Source: Hygrocybe punicea
Lineage: Eukaryota; Basidiomycota; Agaricomycetes; Agaricales; Hygrophoraceae
Assembly (NCBI GenBank): GCA_963556145.1
Contig: OY744464.1
Coordinates: 1,798,001-1,862,000, forward strand
Length of the DNA: 64,000 nucleotides
Reading direction: 5' to 3'
The notes beneath the pieces are model-generated. The model searched no databases. It saw only the letters and a list, made by a program, of their open reading frames with translations, and was not told where the DNA came from. Both the position numbers and the translations under genes were made by a program. Of the stretch, positions 11,647-23,209 are shown piece by piece. Position 1 is the stretch's first letter; each line of letters begins with the position of its first letter.

Positions 11647-12827
11647 ATCAACACCCTTATAACAAATGGGCTCCAGCGCATGGGCGAATTGGAACCAGAG
11701 AACCTGCCTGAGTCCTTAACAGCTCAGTAAGAGTCAGCTGACTTGAGTACAATGACTAATTAATTCTTCTTCATCAGGGAATATCATGAACACCGCATCT
11801 TTGCAGCTTTGCTCAAGATATGCCTGGACCTCGAGAAGAGACTTCTGGATGCTTCTGAAGAGGAGGTAGAGATGATGGCTGATCTGGTTGGTTTATTTTA
11901 CATGGAATCGTCTATGTCATTGGTCACCAAAAGCTTTTGCAACAGATCCAGAAAGGCATGAACAGAGCTTGCACTAATGACACCAAAATGATGAAAGCTG
12001 CTATTGTGGATTGGATCATGCCAACTGGACAGACCCTCAATCCCCCACTCAGCCACAAGGTGAAGACAAACTGTGGGTTCCACCACGAGAGGACAGGTTT
12101 GTTACTTTGTCCTACTGGTGTCGATTGGTCATTACCACAGTAAGAATCCTTGTGTTGCTGCAGACAGTAGGCCACAATGACAGTTCTGGTTCCCAGGATT
12201 AGGGAGAAATTGAGTAAGCAGTGAGATGCAAGTACACGGAGATCAGTGGCCCTTGTTTCCTTATGCAGATCTCACGTATGATCCAGAAGACCTTTGGAAT
12301 GGGCTGTTCAGGAACCAACTTCTGGTCATTGTGCGCATGGTATATTCATAGGTTCACACAGGTTTAAAACACAACGATGCTGTATATAGGGATACAAGCA
12401 TGTCTTCACTTCTCCCAGCTCAGTAGATGATGATGAACCAAAGGCCACTAGGTCTGGCAACACCTGCATCCATGGTATGACCTGTGTCACCAAGGCTTCA
12501 TTAGCATATATTGCAACACAGGTATCATTTTCATGCTTCTTGTATGTTAGTCACTGATAATTCAGTAGGTTTGCTTTGCCTTGTGCCCCTCATGCACATT
12601 CTCATGCACCAACACAGTGACTGACTCTGAGACCTTCTACAACACCGTTCTCAATCTGCTCAAGGACATTGATGAGAAGGAAGAGGTGGAGGCAATCCTC
12701 ACATGGTGGAACAAGTTAGTGCATCATTTGCTTGTGGCTTATGCTGATTGATCTCTTCTGTAGGAAGATATTTCCCCATGCCTGCAATGAGATCCAAACT
12801 CCAATTGAGGGAAGTGCATTGTCCTGA
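11647..12827 (+). pseudogene. Decaying fungal-specific gene (DUF6698-like)
   Basis: A chain of exons joins in phase across small introns. The blocks read GLQRMGELEPENLPES, then after an intron at about 11729-11776 EYHEHRIFAALLKICLDLE, then TKMMKAAIVDWIMPTGQTL and HERTG, then YDPEDLWNGLFRNQLL near 12290, then FTSPSSVDDDEPKATRSGN near 12400-12480, then FALCPSCTFS and DSETFYNTVLNLL and ILTWWNK to about 12713, then KIFPHACNEIQTPIEGSAL. A TGA at 12825-12827 interrupts a frame that clearly goes on (IKEK, then a second stop, then KYLKNQLAAQ). The pattern resembles an expanded, uncharacterised basidiomycete family that I associate with DUF6698; this link is from memory and unsure. The 5' end is not fixed. 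Confidence 0.5.
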
Positions 12828-15800
12828 ATCAAGGAAAAGAGGTAGAAATACCTCAAAAATCAGCTGGCAGCCCAGGGCACAGAAGATGAGTGGGTGATAT
12901 ATGAATTGTCCACCACCTTACATAGTATTGTTTCTCATGCAACTGTTGGCTCCAAAATACCATTCCGTTTTTCACTTATTCAGCCTGTCAAAAAGTAAGA
13001 CTGATATGTCACAGCATCTAATCTCAAATCAGGTATATAATAGTCACAACACTGCCTAATGCAACAAAACTATGAGATTGATGCTGGCATCATGCCAGCC
13101 TGGTATTGTCTGCTATTCTGTTGTCATGATCGGCAGCATGATGGCTTCAATACACATGCATATTTTTTCCAATAACTGACCTCCAATATCAAAATGATAT
13201 TACTGCTACATTTATGGCATAAACCACTGTAAGACCTAGCATTATCCTTTGCTGGATGAAAGATAGCTTTGTCGGTGAATGGCACATTACATCAGCAAAA
13301 CAGCTGTCAATGATACAGGTCTGCCATGTGCTGTGCAGACGTCCATAGAGTCATAGAGTCATAGACTACTTCTTTGTATGTCTAAATCTATATAATGCCA
13401 CGCAACATCTATGCAAGTCTATGCAGTCCGCTGTCTCACCTTTATAGACCTGTATATACCTGTCACCTATCTGTATAGCACTATGTAACTGCATCCAGAA
13501 TGCAGCCAGAGCACTTATTTTATATTTTATATTCCAATATTTTCATCATTATACGAAAGAAAAGCAACAATAATTATATTGATCTAGGCTAAACAACCTA
13601 CATGACCACGACGGCATGGGGAGGCACTCATGTTGCCATTCTAGTCATGCGAAACATAGTGTCAGTGGCCACCTGGGCGGCCCTGGCTTTCTCGAAGCTC
13701 CGGTGTGGTCACTGTCTGTCATCTTGGAGTTGAGGGCAGAAGTGGGGCTGGGTGAACATCACAACGCCAACGTCACAGTAGTCAGTACTTAAACTGATAA
13801 ATGAAAAAAAAGAATTCACCGTGAGATGCACGGCCAAGCGGTATTGCGTAGTTGGTAGGTTGCTAAAAAATGCCATCGCTTGTGGGCTTGCAGTGGCTAT
13901 TGGTGTCGTGAATGCCAACCTCAGGTTGATGTGGATGCAGGGGGTTGTTGTCAGGGTCGGCGTTGGGCCATTGCCATCCTTCCTGGGGTTGTGTGCCACA
14001 CCACCGTTGCTGTCCCGTCGTCTGCCTCCTCGCCGCTGTCTTACGTGAGGGTGAGGGCAAGGGAGTTAGTATATAATAATTAATAAAAAGACTCTCCCAT
14101 CATCATTTCCATCTGGTCGATCTCCACCACCATTGTTGTTGTCGTCCTTCGTCATCGTTGTCATCTCCATCTGTCGTCCTCACCATGGTTGTCCCGTGCT
14201 GTTCCTGTCCCATCGTGTTCGCCGTGTTCGTCGTTCCTGTCGTCTTCGTGATCCCTCATCCCCATTCCTGTCCTTGCGGTTACAGTGGTCCCATCGTTTG
14301 CCTCCTCGGTGCTGGCTGGCAAGGGCAGCGGGATGTGCCAGTAGTCATATTATATGAATGTAAAAAAAAACTCACAGTAGCACCACCCATGCCCAGTGCA
14401 ACTCTCATCAACTTGCACCGTCGTCCTTCATCGTCGGGGCCTGTCTTGGTTGTTGTGCTGTGCTAGATTGAGCCAGCGTGGGCTGGCGGGCATTTTGATG
14501 CGCGGCGTTGTTGGTTGGCCGGCACTGTGAAACAACTAAGTAAAAACTAAAAAGAAGCCCATGTGCATGCCCTGTGTTGCTGGGAAGCGTTTGCCTTGCT
14601 ACACCAGCAGGCTGTTCTCTTTGGGGGGACACCCGGGTATAGGTCAGGGTGTTGTAGGTAACCTTTGGCGAGCGGTTCATCCGTAGGGCATGGTATAGGT
14701 GGTACAATCATCAACTACATGCGCTGGTTTGCCTGGGCACGTTGGCAGGCATCGGGTGGTTCTTTGTCGTCCTATTCATTTTCATCGTTGCCATGTGTCT
14801 GGCCTGCTCACGCTGCTGGCTAGGGAGAACGATAGTATGCACGTAAACGACAAACGAGCTGCTGAAAGAAAAGATAATATTACATACCTTTCTTTCCTGT
14901 CCCCTCTCCATCATTCCCGAGTCTTCCATTACCTTGCCGGCCATCTTCTCCATTTGGCCTACATCACGCTAAAAGCCCACAAAAAAAGAAGGGGAAAGTG
15001 AAGTCGTTTACCTTTGACTTTATCGCCCATGGTAGGTTGAGTGGTGGGCCCGGGTGCCAGTACCGGCGCCTCTCCCAGGCGGATAGCCTCCAGTTCTAGT
15101 ATCGAAACCCCTGTTGCCACTGTTGTCGTCGTTGTCGAGCGAGGAGCTGCACATGGAGGAGGAAAATGAACTGTACCAAACACGGACAAATGCTGGACTT
15201 AAGAATTTCACCAAGTCGACAAGATTTACTTAGTTGATTATATTTAATTTATATAGTACAAAATATCTAGTGAGGACTGGGCAAGACTGTAAAACCACCA
15301 AAGTACCTGTGTAGAAGGAGAGGTTGCCTGTCCTCTGCTACATAGAGTGACAGGCATTCTATCCAGATCTATACAATGCTTTACAAATTTGTGTGGTCTA
15401 TGTGCATCTATGGCTTACTATGGCTTTGACAGGTATCTATGTCATTCTATACCAACTCGGCTGTTTTGCTGATGTATGTACCATAATGTTACTTGTGATG
15501 GAATGTCAGCAAGGATTGCTTTGGATTGTCTTCTGAGGGATTAATGGTGGTACAGCTTAGTGTTGCCCCAACTTGGCTGATCAGGAAAAGCTGAGTTGAG
15601 GCAAACTAGTACAGCTGCATGCTGTTAACTATTGGCACATTATGTGTCATAGTGTTATTAGAGATGGAATTGTATTAATGTCAGCTAGGATTGCTTGGGA
15701 TTGTCTTCAGAGGGATTCATGATGGTACAGCTGCACACTGTTAACTAATGACAGATTACTTGCCATAGTGCCAATAGTGATGATTTTTCATCAATGTAAC

Positions 15801-16137
15801 CTAGGCATATAGCTTAGCTTTATCTGAGCACCCTCATAATGGTAACCTAGGGTTCTAATGGTATTCCAGATCTACCTATGTCAGACCCTCCTCAAATTCC
15901 TGATGATTACACTGTATGTTTGTTAGTCATAATACAGGATACTTAGCAAAAAATGACTATATTACCTCAAACGCTGGGTTAAAGAAGAGTACCAGCCAAG
16001 CTCAGCAATAAATCAGGCTATAATCAAGCTCAGATGATGGAAGAAGAAAAAGGAGGATCATGTAAAATAGAACAAATAGCGCCTTGGGGCCTACCGTTCC
16101 GACGTGGAACAACATCCAGTAATCACCGTATGCTGCC
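12828..16137. other. 3.3 kb without a recognisable gene
   Basis: After the tail of the decaying gene (to about 12905) only short frames are present. 13700-15200 has patches rich in GTCGTC and CCTCGCC that give open frames of 60-100 codons in several phases, but no motif and no consistent intron phase. A ~175-bp imperfect direct repeat is annotated separately. Confidence 0.3.
15504..15785. repeat. Imperfect ~175-bp direct repeat
   Basis: TGTCAGCAAGGATTGCTTTG at 15504 recurs as TGTCAGCTAGGATTGCTTGG at 15679. In both copies it is followed by GATTGTCTTC, a GAGGGATT phrase and GGTGGTACAGCT or GATGGTACAGCT. A CTGTTAACTA phrase occurs once in each unit. Confidence 0.6.
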
Positions 16138-16965
16138 TCAAGCAAGCCCAGCCCAGACGCAATCCCTAACAAAGTACTCGTGAAAACGACCGTCTTTTGT
16201 CAATCCTGGATGGAACGTTGAGGAGATGCCGTCCCTCCTCCAGCGCGACAATATCTATTGCACCTGATTCTTCGGTAGTCTAACGGAGGTGAGAGGACAA
16301 ACAAGCAATCACTTGCACGGAGGGATCTCCTGCAGATGCCATAAGATCAACGATAACCTGATGCGTGCGCAGGCTTCTGAGCAGAAACATCGGAGCGAGT
16401 GAAGAGGGATAATGAGCTTACAGGAACGCGGATAAAGATGACGCAAAGGTCAGCCTCGAAAGATTCCACCTGTGCACACAAAATGTCAGTGCGACATTCT
16501 TCAGAGTGAGCAAGACACTCGCACCCCACCCAACAGCTCCTGGCCGCCCTTCTTTGCACCGTCCACCACCTGCGCAAGAAGAATTTGCGCCAGCACAGGT
16601 CCCCCATACAGGTTTCTTCTGCGAAGAGGGTTGAGCAGTCCAGAGAGGTGCGCTAAGAAAGCGATGGTTGTCGATTCTGAATCATCCGAAATCAGTCAAC
16701 GGTTTTGGGAGCAGTAATATGCTGGTGCTGCTTCATGCAGACATCACATAATTCCAATTCGTCAACGGTGCGCACGAGAACGACGACGATCTTTATCGGA
16801 AGAGAAATTCTTTCGAGGGCAGTCTGATGCTCGGCGTGCAGAGCTGGACCATGTTGTGGCTTTGGTGAGTGCGTTGCAGTACAAAAAAATCTCGGAAGAG
16901 GATTCACCTAAAATGCCAACCGTAATGCCGTCCCTCGACGATATTGCTGCCACCGGTCTTAGCAT
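16138..16965 (-). pseudogene. Pyridoxal 5'-phosphate synthase glutaminase subunit (PDX2/SNO), broken
   Basis: In bacteria, plants and fungi PDX2/SNO releases ammonia from glutamine for PDX1/SNZ in vitamin B6 synthesis. The first exon (16965-16908) reads to DGITVGIL. After an intron the exon from 16843 reads ALHAEHQTALERI and VRTVDELELCD. The ESTTIAFLAHLSGLLNPLR segment follows, then KPVWGTCAGA (the nucleophile-Cys motif), VDGAKKGGQELLGGVRV, VESFEADL, VIFIRVP, and the C-terminus TFHPGLTKDGRFHEYFV, ending at 16138-16140. The order and motifs are diagnostic. However, KPVWGTCAGA is in a different frame from its neighbours on both sides, the expected PGG loop before ESTT is missing or replaced, and another shift precedes TFHPG. 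It is therefore a pseudogene unless these are sequence errors. Confidence 0.75.
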
Positions 16966-16969
16966 TGAG

Positions 16970-19117
16970 CATGCGGAAGTTGAATTGTGCTGGGTTTTAT
17001 AATGAATGATGCTTGCGTCTTCCAATCGGGAGCATGTAGGATGATTAGTGGAACCCAGACGCCATTTCCTGCTTCTCTTGGCTACGCTATGCTGACTCTG
17101 CTTCTCCTCCTCCTGGTAGTCTGTGTCTCGTTCGCCAACGGTATCCACCGCAAGGGAAAGCAAATTTACAAGGACAAACATATGGAGGGTCTCACTGGAC
17201 AAATTGATTTTGTTACTTAAAACACCCCTTCAGCTTTGTTCTCCCTATGTACACAAATAAATTTCCATTTGTGTTAAATAATCTCTATCTGTGCAAATTA
17301 AACAAGCTCTCTGTGGAAACTCAGGAAAATCTGCTATTTTTTTGCTTTGACACATCCCATCAGAACTTTACATGCACTGCATTCAAATTTACTCTTTATT
17401 CTAGACTTTCAAGGATTGAACTCAATTTTTCATGCAAACTCACTTCAACTTTGGGAGCTGACATGTTGACTTGGCTCACTAGTGTTACAACTTTGCATGC
17501 TAAACACATCAACTTTGCACGCTGACACATCAACTTTGCATGCTGACACATCAACTTTGCACACCGCACATTAACTTTGCACACTGACACATCAACTTTG
17601 CACCGACACATTAACTTTGCACACCGACACACTAACTTTGCACACAGGCACGTCAACTTTGCGGGTTAACATGTTGACTTTACGCTAACCTTGCATGTCA
17701 ATTTTACACTGGTGGGATATGGATTTATTACCCTACCAATTGTCAAGTCATCGCAGACCTCCATGCCAGTCACCGGGAAGATAATGATGAAACACAGAGC
17801 AAATGGTGTATGCATTGCTATCCATCCCCCCACGTTCTCCTCGCGAACATATGCTGTTTCATCAATTGATGGGTGTGCAGTGCTCGCGAGTAATAATGAG
17901 GGGTTGGGTTCAATATGCATATGTGGTCAGCCTCAATGCCCTGTGTAGACAAGAGTTGCAGTTGGAGTCGGCGGTGCATCAGGAGGATCAGCCGAAAGCT
18001 GCAATACTTTATCAAGGCACTCCAACATGTTATTAATGCTGGTTTTGATTACAGTCCATTTGTTATCTTGCCCTCGTGGCTATCTTGCTACCTCTTCTCC
18101 ATCTCCCACCCCATTGCCATCAGTATCATCTTTTTGTGAAGATGCCAACTCCTGCATCTTAGCAATGTTTTCCTTAACTTGAGCCCACATTAACTCAATG
18201 CGACGATTGGGAACTGAACAGATTGGTTGGGAAATGCTACAAGTCTGAGGTTAGTGAGCTGGTTTGTGCCCAAATTCAAATCTACCTTGGTTCAAAGATG
18301 AACCGCTGCTCATGGCCATGATCACTCAGTGGCATGGGGTTTGTGGGCAGAGAAATTGGGACACCCCAGGATGTTATATACTATTCGGAAAGCTTCTTTA
18401 AGTACAAAAAAGCAAGAACCGAGGCTATCATTGACAGCATATGTATGGTCCTCTTGCTGCCTTTGTTGGTCAGTACCATAGAATGGGTAGATGCTAAGCC
18501 TGCTTACAACAGCGCGCTCATATCAGGGAATTAATGTGGATTGCAATGGGAACACCCACTCAAATCGGATATCGCCGTGACTCAAATGGCAAACAAGGTG
18601 GTGACAGTGATAGACAGAGGTTCTGCCCGCTCTGTTCCCAGGGACCACTTAAACAATGTCACGCATGACAGGCGCATGTCAACTGACATGGCCTATCTGT
18701 GCCGCGATGACGTGGTTGTCCCCTCCCATTGTCGTCATCCCTGGAACGGCCTGGCCATTGGGCCAGTGTCAGCGTTGATGGCGTCGTTCCCCTCCTTTCA
18801 CATCGTACTGGTGGTGGTGTGGCACCTCCTTGTGCTCGTCGCAGAACATGCTTTGCGGACATTTTGTTGACCAGCAACTTCCCAAACCATACCCAGGCCT
18901 GCTTTACGATGATAAAGTGAGCATTCGTCATACATTTACTGCCTGCAGGCCATTGCAATTCCAAAAGGGAGGCAACCCGACTAGGTCGATAACCACATTG
19001 ATTTGTTTCACATTCGGCAAGAGTCCCACCCAGCTTCCCTGGTGGATATGCACGGGCCCTTCATCTCCTCCCCCATGTGGGCGCCAAAACATTGCAAAAA
19101 TGTTTGCTTCCAAGTCA
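16970..19117. other. No gene recognised; contains a minisatellite
   Basis: Short frames only. The plus-strand 77-codon frame at 16987-17220 has one hydrophobic segment (MLTLLLLLLVVCVSFANG), but it is antisense to the 5' flank of the PDX2 remnant and has no family support. The minisatellite at 17478-17680 is listed separately. Confidence 0.3.
17478..17680. repeat. Minisatellite, ~20-22-bp units
   Basis: About nine to ten units of the type ACACATCAACTTTGCACAC run in tandem with small length changes. The reverse-strand core GCAAAGTTGATGTG resembles the minisatellite at 21785-21960 in inverted orientation. Confidence 0.75.
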
Positions 19118-19870
19118 TCAAGGCCTTGGGAAGGAGCCGATGGTAGTCATGGGAAATTTGGGTAGGTTGAGGTGTTTCACCTGAATCTCCTTGCGAACAG
19201 TGAATGGGCTCTTGCGCTCCAGTTGATCGGGAGTGATAGCCGCAACGCGCTTGCGCACAGTATCGTCAGACGTAGATCCAAACTGATGCCACTTGGCAAT
19301 GGAAGCTTTGTTCTCTTCTAAAGCACCGGTGATCTTGGCATCCTGAGAACCGGAGAGGACGGTGGCAACGATAGCAACCTCCACAGCTTTTTCCAGGGCG
19401 AAGGAGAACCAGTCCTTCTGCTCAGGAGTCAGCTTGTTCTCAAGGGCCAGCGTTACAGGAGTGTGCAAAAGAGAAGAGGATGTGGCAACGATGATACGTT
19501 CTTGCCCAAGTGCATCAACAGCTCTCTGTGCCAATTTAATGGCAGTAGCTAAGTCAGTCTTCCAGATCTTGCGACCAGAGACCAGACCGAGAGATAGAAT
19601 GATGGGGTTGCCTATGATGGCATCGACAACTTCCTGAAGCTGACCAGGGGCACGGTCCAAATCAATGTGGAGACCAGCAACAGGGAGTTTGGCAATGAAC
19701 GAAATATTGGAGTCAAGTCGAGCGAAATAGGTCGTGAGCATGATCTTAGGTCCAACGGTGACAAGCTCTTTGTAAGCGGTCGTGTATTCCTTATCCAGAC
19801 TTGCTGCGACATCGAGGACGAGGATAGGTTCGTCGACTTGAACCCAATTGCGAATTCATCGAGAAAGGCA
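19118..19870 (-). pseudogene. Cobalamin-independent methionine synthase (MetE/MET6) fragment
   Basis: MetE transfers a methyl group from methyltetrahydrofolate-polyglutamate to homocysteine. The 207-codon frame at 19741-19118 matches the second half of the N-terminal domain and the linker. It contains AKLPVAGLHIDLDRAPGQL, ILSLGLVSGRKIWKTDL, RIIVATSSSLLHTPVTLALE, LDWFSFALEK-like sequence and the linker end TTIGSFPRP. Upstream, VQVDEPILVLDVAASL continues it in another frame (about 19855-19742). The frame ends right after IGSFP, where the catalytic C-terminal domain should begin; that domain, with its zinc ligands, is absent. The N-terminal start is also missing. It is a truncated, frameshifted copy and cannot make a working enzyme. 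Confidence 0.8.
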
Positions 19871-20206
19871 TCCCAAGCCTTCTTGCGAGGTGGCCAGCTG
19901 CGATAAGCAAGGGTGGGTCAGCAGTGGTGGAGGGAAGCAGAGACGGTGACTCACATCATATCCCATTTGCATAAGAGCTTCCCTTCCAAAGGTTACTTTG
20001 TCGTTGCCACGTGTAACCATTATGTATGCAGGGGGAGCTGAGGCGGTTGCCTCGATTCCGCAGATTGCATCCAGTAATTGCACTGCGTCCTGCGGCACAG
20101 CGGTGGTGGTGGTCCCCGAATCTTGTTGAGCCAGTGGTTCTGCGGTCATAGTGGGGGGCACTGAGTGGTTAGTGGTTGTGTTGGGGATGCGAGTTGGGAA
20201 GGATTT

Positions 20207-20950
20207 TTACCGTATCTACGGCGCCTGTGCGTCGTGGAGTTGGCGGCAGGGAAGAATGAGAGTGTCGTGGATGGGCTCACCGCCGTACAAGACCCCTGCG
20301 ATGCCCTTGATGTCTCGTTCATCTTGGGGATCGAATTTGCCATCTACATGTGCCGTGTGCACTTCCAAAAGGTGGGAGGTGAAGGAGGGAATTGCGATTC
20401 CGAGTTTCTGTTGGGGGGGAATGCGTGAGGATTGAGATAGAACGGGGAGGAGAATGGGAAAGGTGGACCATGTGGTTCTTGACCATTTCGAAAGGCATCG
20501 TTAGCATCTTTTCGACATCATTGCAGACCTTGAGGGCGTTGCGCTTGAATGCGGTGCTGGGCATCCACGTTGGGAGATATTTAACTTGGGGGGGAAGGGT
20601 GGAATGTCAGTCAGGTGTGTTTGGGCTCTGGGGAGGGGGCGGACTAACGTGCAGGGAAAAAGTCAATGATCATGGAACCTGGACTGCCAGCCTCGACTGT
20701 CGCCATTGCTGCCTGCTTTGCCATACGGATGTGGATATCATCGAGAGAATTTACTGTGTGTCCGTAGGTGAGTTTGAGGACTGTAGCCACGGCAAAGCTG
20801 AAACACGATGACTTTGATCATGTTGAGCGAGAATGCGGGGGACGGAAACAAACCATCTGAAGAGACCATCGAGGAGGATGCAGAGCTGCACTGCGCAGAA
20901 GTTGTCCAAGTCGACTTAGTGGAAAGCGATCGTAAAATAATATATGGTGC
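20207..20950 (-). pseudogene. Cytochrome P450 fragment (N-terminal half to I-helix)
   Basis: Read on the minus strand, blocks typical of basidiomycete P450s follow in order: LNMIKVI, FAVATVLKLTYGHTV, AAMATVEAGSPGSMIIDFFPA (split here), KYLPTWMPSTAFKRNALK, VEKMLTMPFEMVKNHM, SFTSHLLEVH, DERDIKGIAGVLYG, then after an intron GAVDT, corresponding to the AG(A/V)DT oxygen-binding motif of the I-helix. The ExxR and heme-cysteine parts are missing. A one-base shift lies between LNMIKVI and FAVATVL near 20808-20815. The copy is both truncated and frameshifted. It lies immediately next to the MetE fragment on the same strand, which is not a normal neighbour pair. Confidence 0.65.
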
Positions 20951-21048
20951 AGGATTATATAATTACATCGGATCACACCTAGGGATTATCCGGGTGCATC
21001 AAGTCGTCCGTACACTCGCCCACATTGTGCATGCCCGCCACATTGTGA

Positions 21049-21490
21049 TTGTTGCTGTGGCCTTCTTACGGTTCCTATTCCGTCTCCCTCTCCGTCAGGT
21101 CCGGATCCCCATATACTTCCACTCATTCAACGACCAACGGTGCCAACCCGCACTTGCTATATGGCGCAAGCAATCTCACCTACACAAAGCATTCCCTGGT
21201 CTTGACGAACTTGGGCGCAACAAGTGGTGACGAAGGTCCAGGAGATTTCTTGTTGGACTTTATTCTGGAAACCGTCCAGCTGGGGCCTGCCAGGTCGGTT
21301 TGGTTTTTGGTTTACTCTTACCTTGACCAATTTTGATGTAATCACCAGGGTGACGTTGACCAATACCACCGTCGAAAACTCTTCCTCGCTTCTTAAGTAC
21401 ACCAGTAATTGGAGCACCAATACCAGTCCTTATTTCTCTGGCGGCACCTCCTCATTCACTAACGGCAACGGCGACTCTTTTGTTGGCGAC
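21049..21490 (+). pseudogene. Fragment of a fungal surface-glycoprotein-like gene
   Basis: Two blocks read NLTYTKHSLVLTNLGATSGD (about 21169-21228) and, after an intron-like gap of about 55 nt, VTLTNTTVENSSSLLKYTSN and PYFSGGTSSFTNGNGDSFV (about 21351-21483). Basidiomycetes carry many secreted or single-pass membrane proteins with this kind of Asn/Ser/Thr-rich beta-sandwich repeat (YSSxW...G...SFTGT type). The frame decays after 21490 and no start or membrane segment is seen. The assignment is from general pattern only. Confidence 0.35.
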
Positions 21491-21784
21491 TTGGAAGTGA
21501 CTTCGAACGACCACCATACATCTGTACATCTGTTTGCCATAATGGAATCTGTTAGTGCCAGTGCAGCAACGATTCAAACGCTGCATCATAATCTTACAGA
21601 AATAGTTATCCAGAATGTCTCGCAACCTTCATCTCCTTGCTCAAGTGCAAACCGTCACTTTTGCATGCGTCTCCCGATGCGCGTGCCTTCACCCGGGTTG
21701 TTAGTAAAATGGAAGCAAGTGTGCCTTAGAGTGTTTGTACCACTCACCCCCGAGCCCGGCTCTCAAAGAACAATTGGGTCTTTG

Positions 21785-21960
21785 CAAAGTTGAATGGCAC
21801 CATCGGCAAAGTTGAATTGCGCAGCAAAGTTCAGCCATGTGCTTGCAAAGTTCAGCCACGTGCTTGCAAAGTTCGGCTACGTGCTTGCAAAGAGAAAAGT
21901 CATGCCTGCAAAGCTCAAACACAGGCTTGCAAAGTTCAAATACAGTCTTACAAAGAATTG
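21785..21960. repeat. Minisatellite, ~21-bp units
   Basis: Units of the type GCAAAGTTCAGCCAYGTGCTT occur in tandem about eight times, decaying toward 21960. The GCAAAGTT core is the reverse complement of the AACTTTGC core of the 17478-17680 array. Confidence 0.7.
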
Positions 21961-21964
21961 GGTG

Positions 21965-22736
21965 GAACTAGAAAAGCTTTGGCTCTGTGCCTGTAGGGTT
22001 TCAGTATCATGTATGTGAAAGTTGGCTACAGCATGCCAAGTTTATAGATACTAATAAAAAGAAGGAAAAGAGATTGGGAAGAAATAAATGATTTTGGAAG
22101 GAATTCGCCAGTTCTGGAAAGTAATTACCATTTTTGAAAAGAAAATACTTTTGGACGAAGCAAATCTTTTTGTCCAATGAGACCCTTCATACAAACAGGT
22201 TGAGGCGGCGAACCAAGAATACAATCCCAAAGTATCGTATTTGTCACCTTGGTACAATCGAGTCTGGAGATGATGGCTGTGGGTTGGTACCTGGCTGTCC
22301 TATGACTCTATGAGTGGCCCAGGGTCACACTCATCGCAGATTTCTATGTTGACGGACAATCAATTCCAGAGGTTTTGACATTGGTCAAAGTTGGTCTGGA
22401 TTGCTGCCTATCAGGGGACATGTGAATGAGACACGAAAAGTGCATTTCCCTTTGATGAGAGGGAGGTGAGATGAGCTAAAAGGCGGTATTTACACTTCAA
22501 CCTGTAGCCTTTTTTCTAGATTTGCCCTCCCGGCCCACAAAGCGGTCTGGATGATCTCATATTCTGGCAAGTGAAAACTTTGCCTGCGTTTTCTCATAAC
22601 ATTGAATTTGAAAATCTTCAGGACGAATGGTGGACTGGGCTGCTCGGCTCCTGCAGGCTTGCTCCGAGACAACGGGGTATGTGTGCGATAATTGTTGCAC
22701 ACCAACCAAACTCGCATATACTGAGTACTGACACAT
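21965..22736. other. No gene recognised
   Basis: Only short frames, with no motif, intron phase or repeat structure that I can support. Confidence 0.3.
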
Positions 22737-23209
22737 CAGGACTTTCCACATTTAGTCGGGATCTAAAGTGATTTCTAAAGTTAGCACCAAAATATAATCT
22801 TTAGATTTACATTTAGGCCTAGCCTAAATATTGAATTTAAGTCACAAATAAATGTATATCTAAATTATTTATTTATTTTCATCTTTAGGTTACTCTTGCA
22901 ATCAAAATAATTATCAGATCTATATTGTAAGGGGAAAGTATAATTTAGTTCCAAGTTTACTCAAATTTCTAGTCCAAATTTAGGCATCACCTAAAGGCAG
23001 GCCAAAATTAAAACTTTCGGTAGCGTTAAAATAATAAATTTAATAATTATCAAAATGTAAGATTTTCGGCAGCTATTTAAATTCAAAGTTGTTGTTAGAT
23101 CTAAAGCTATTGCCCGCGCCATTGCCCGCTCGTCGCCCGCCCGTCGCCCACCCATTGCCCACCCATCTCCCAATCTTACCTCACGAGCCCAGCTCCAACG
23201 TCAATTGAC
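22737..23209 (+). repeat. Left inverted arm of the foldback element
   Basis: AT-rich outer part and GC-rich inner part. It matches 24270-24751 in inverted orientation with substitutions and small indels. Confidence 0.7.

Noticed and set aside
13285..15480. Inverted similarity CATCAGCAAAACAG at about 13289 and 15468 as possible transposon TIRs
   Set aside because: Only 14 bases match, with no extension and no target duplication.
16138..21490. A Helitron containing the captured gene fragments
   Set aside because: No 5' TC / 3' CTRR hairpin ends or Rep-helicase sequence could be recognised, so the carrier is left open.
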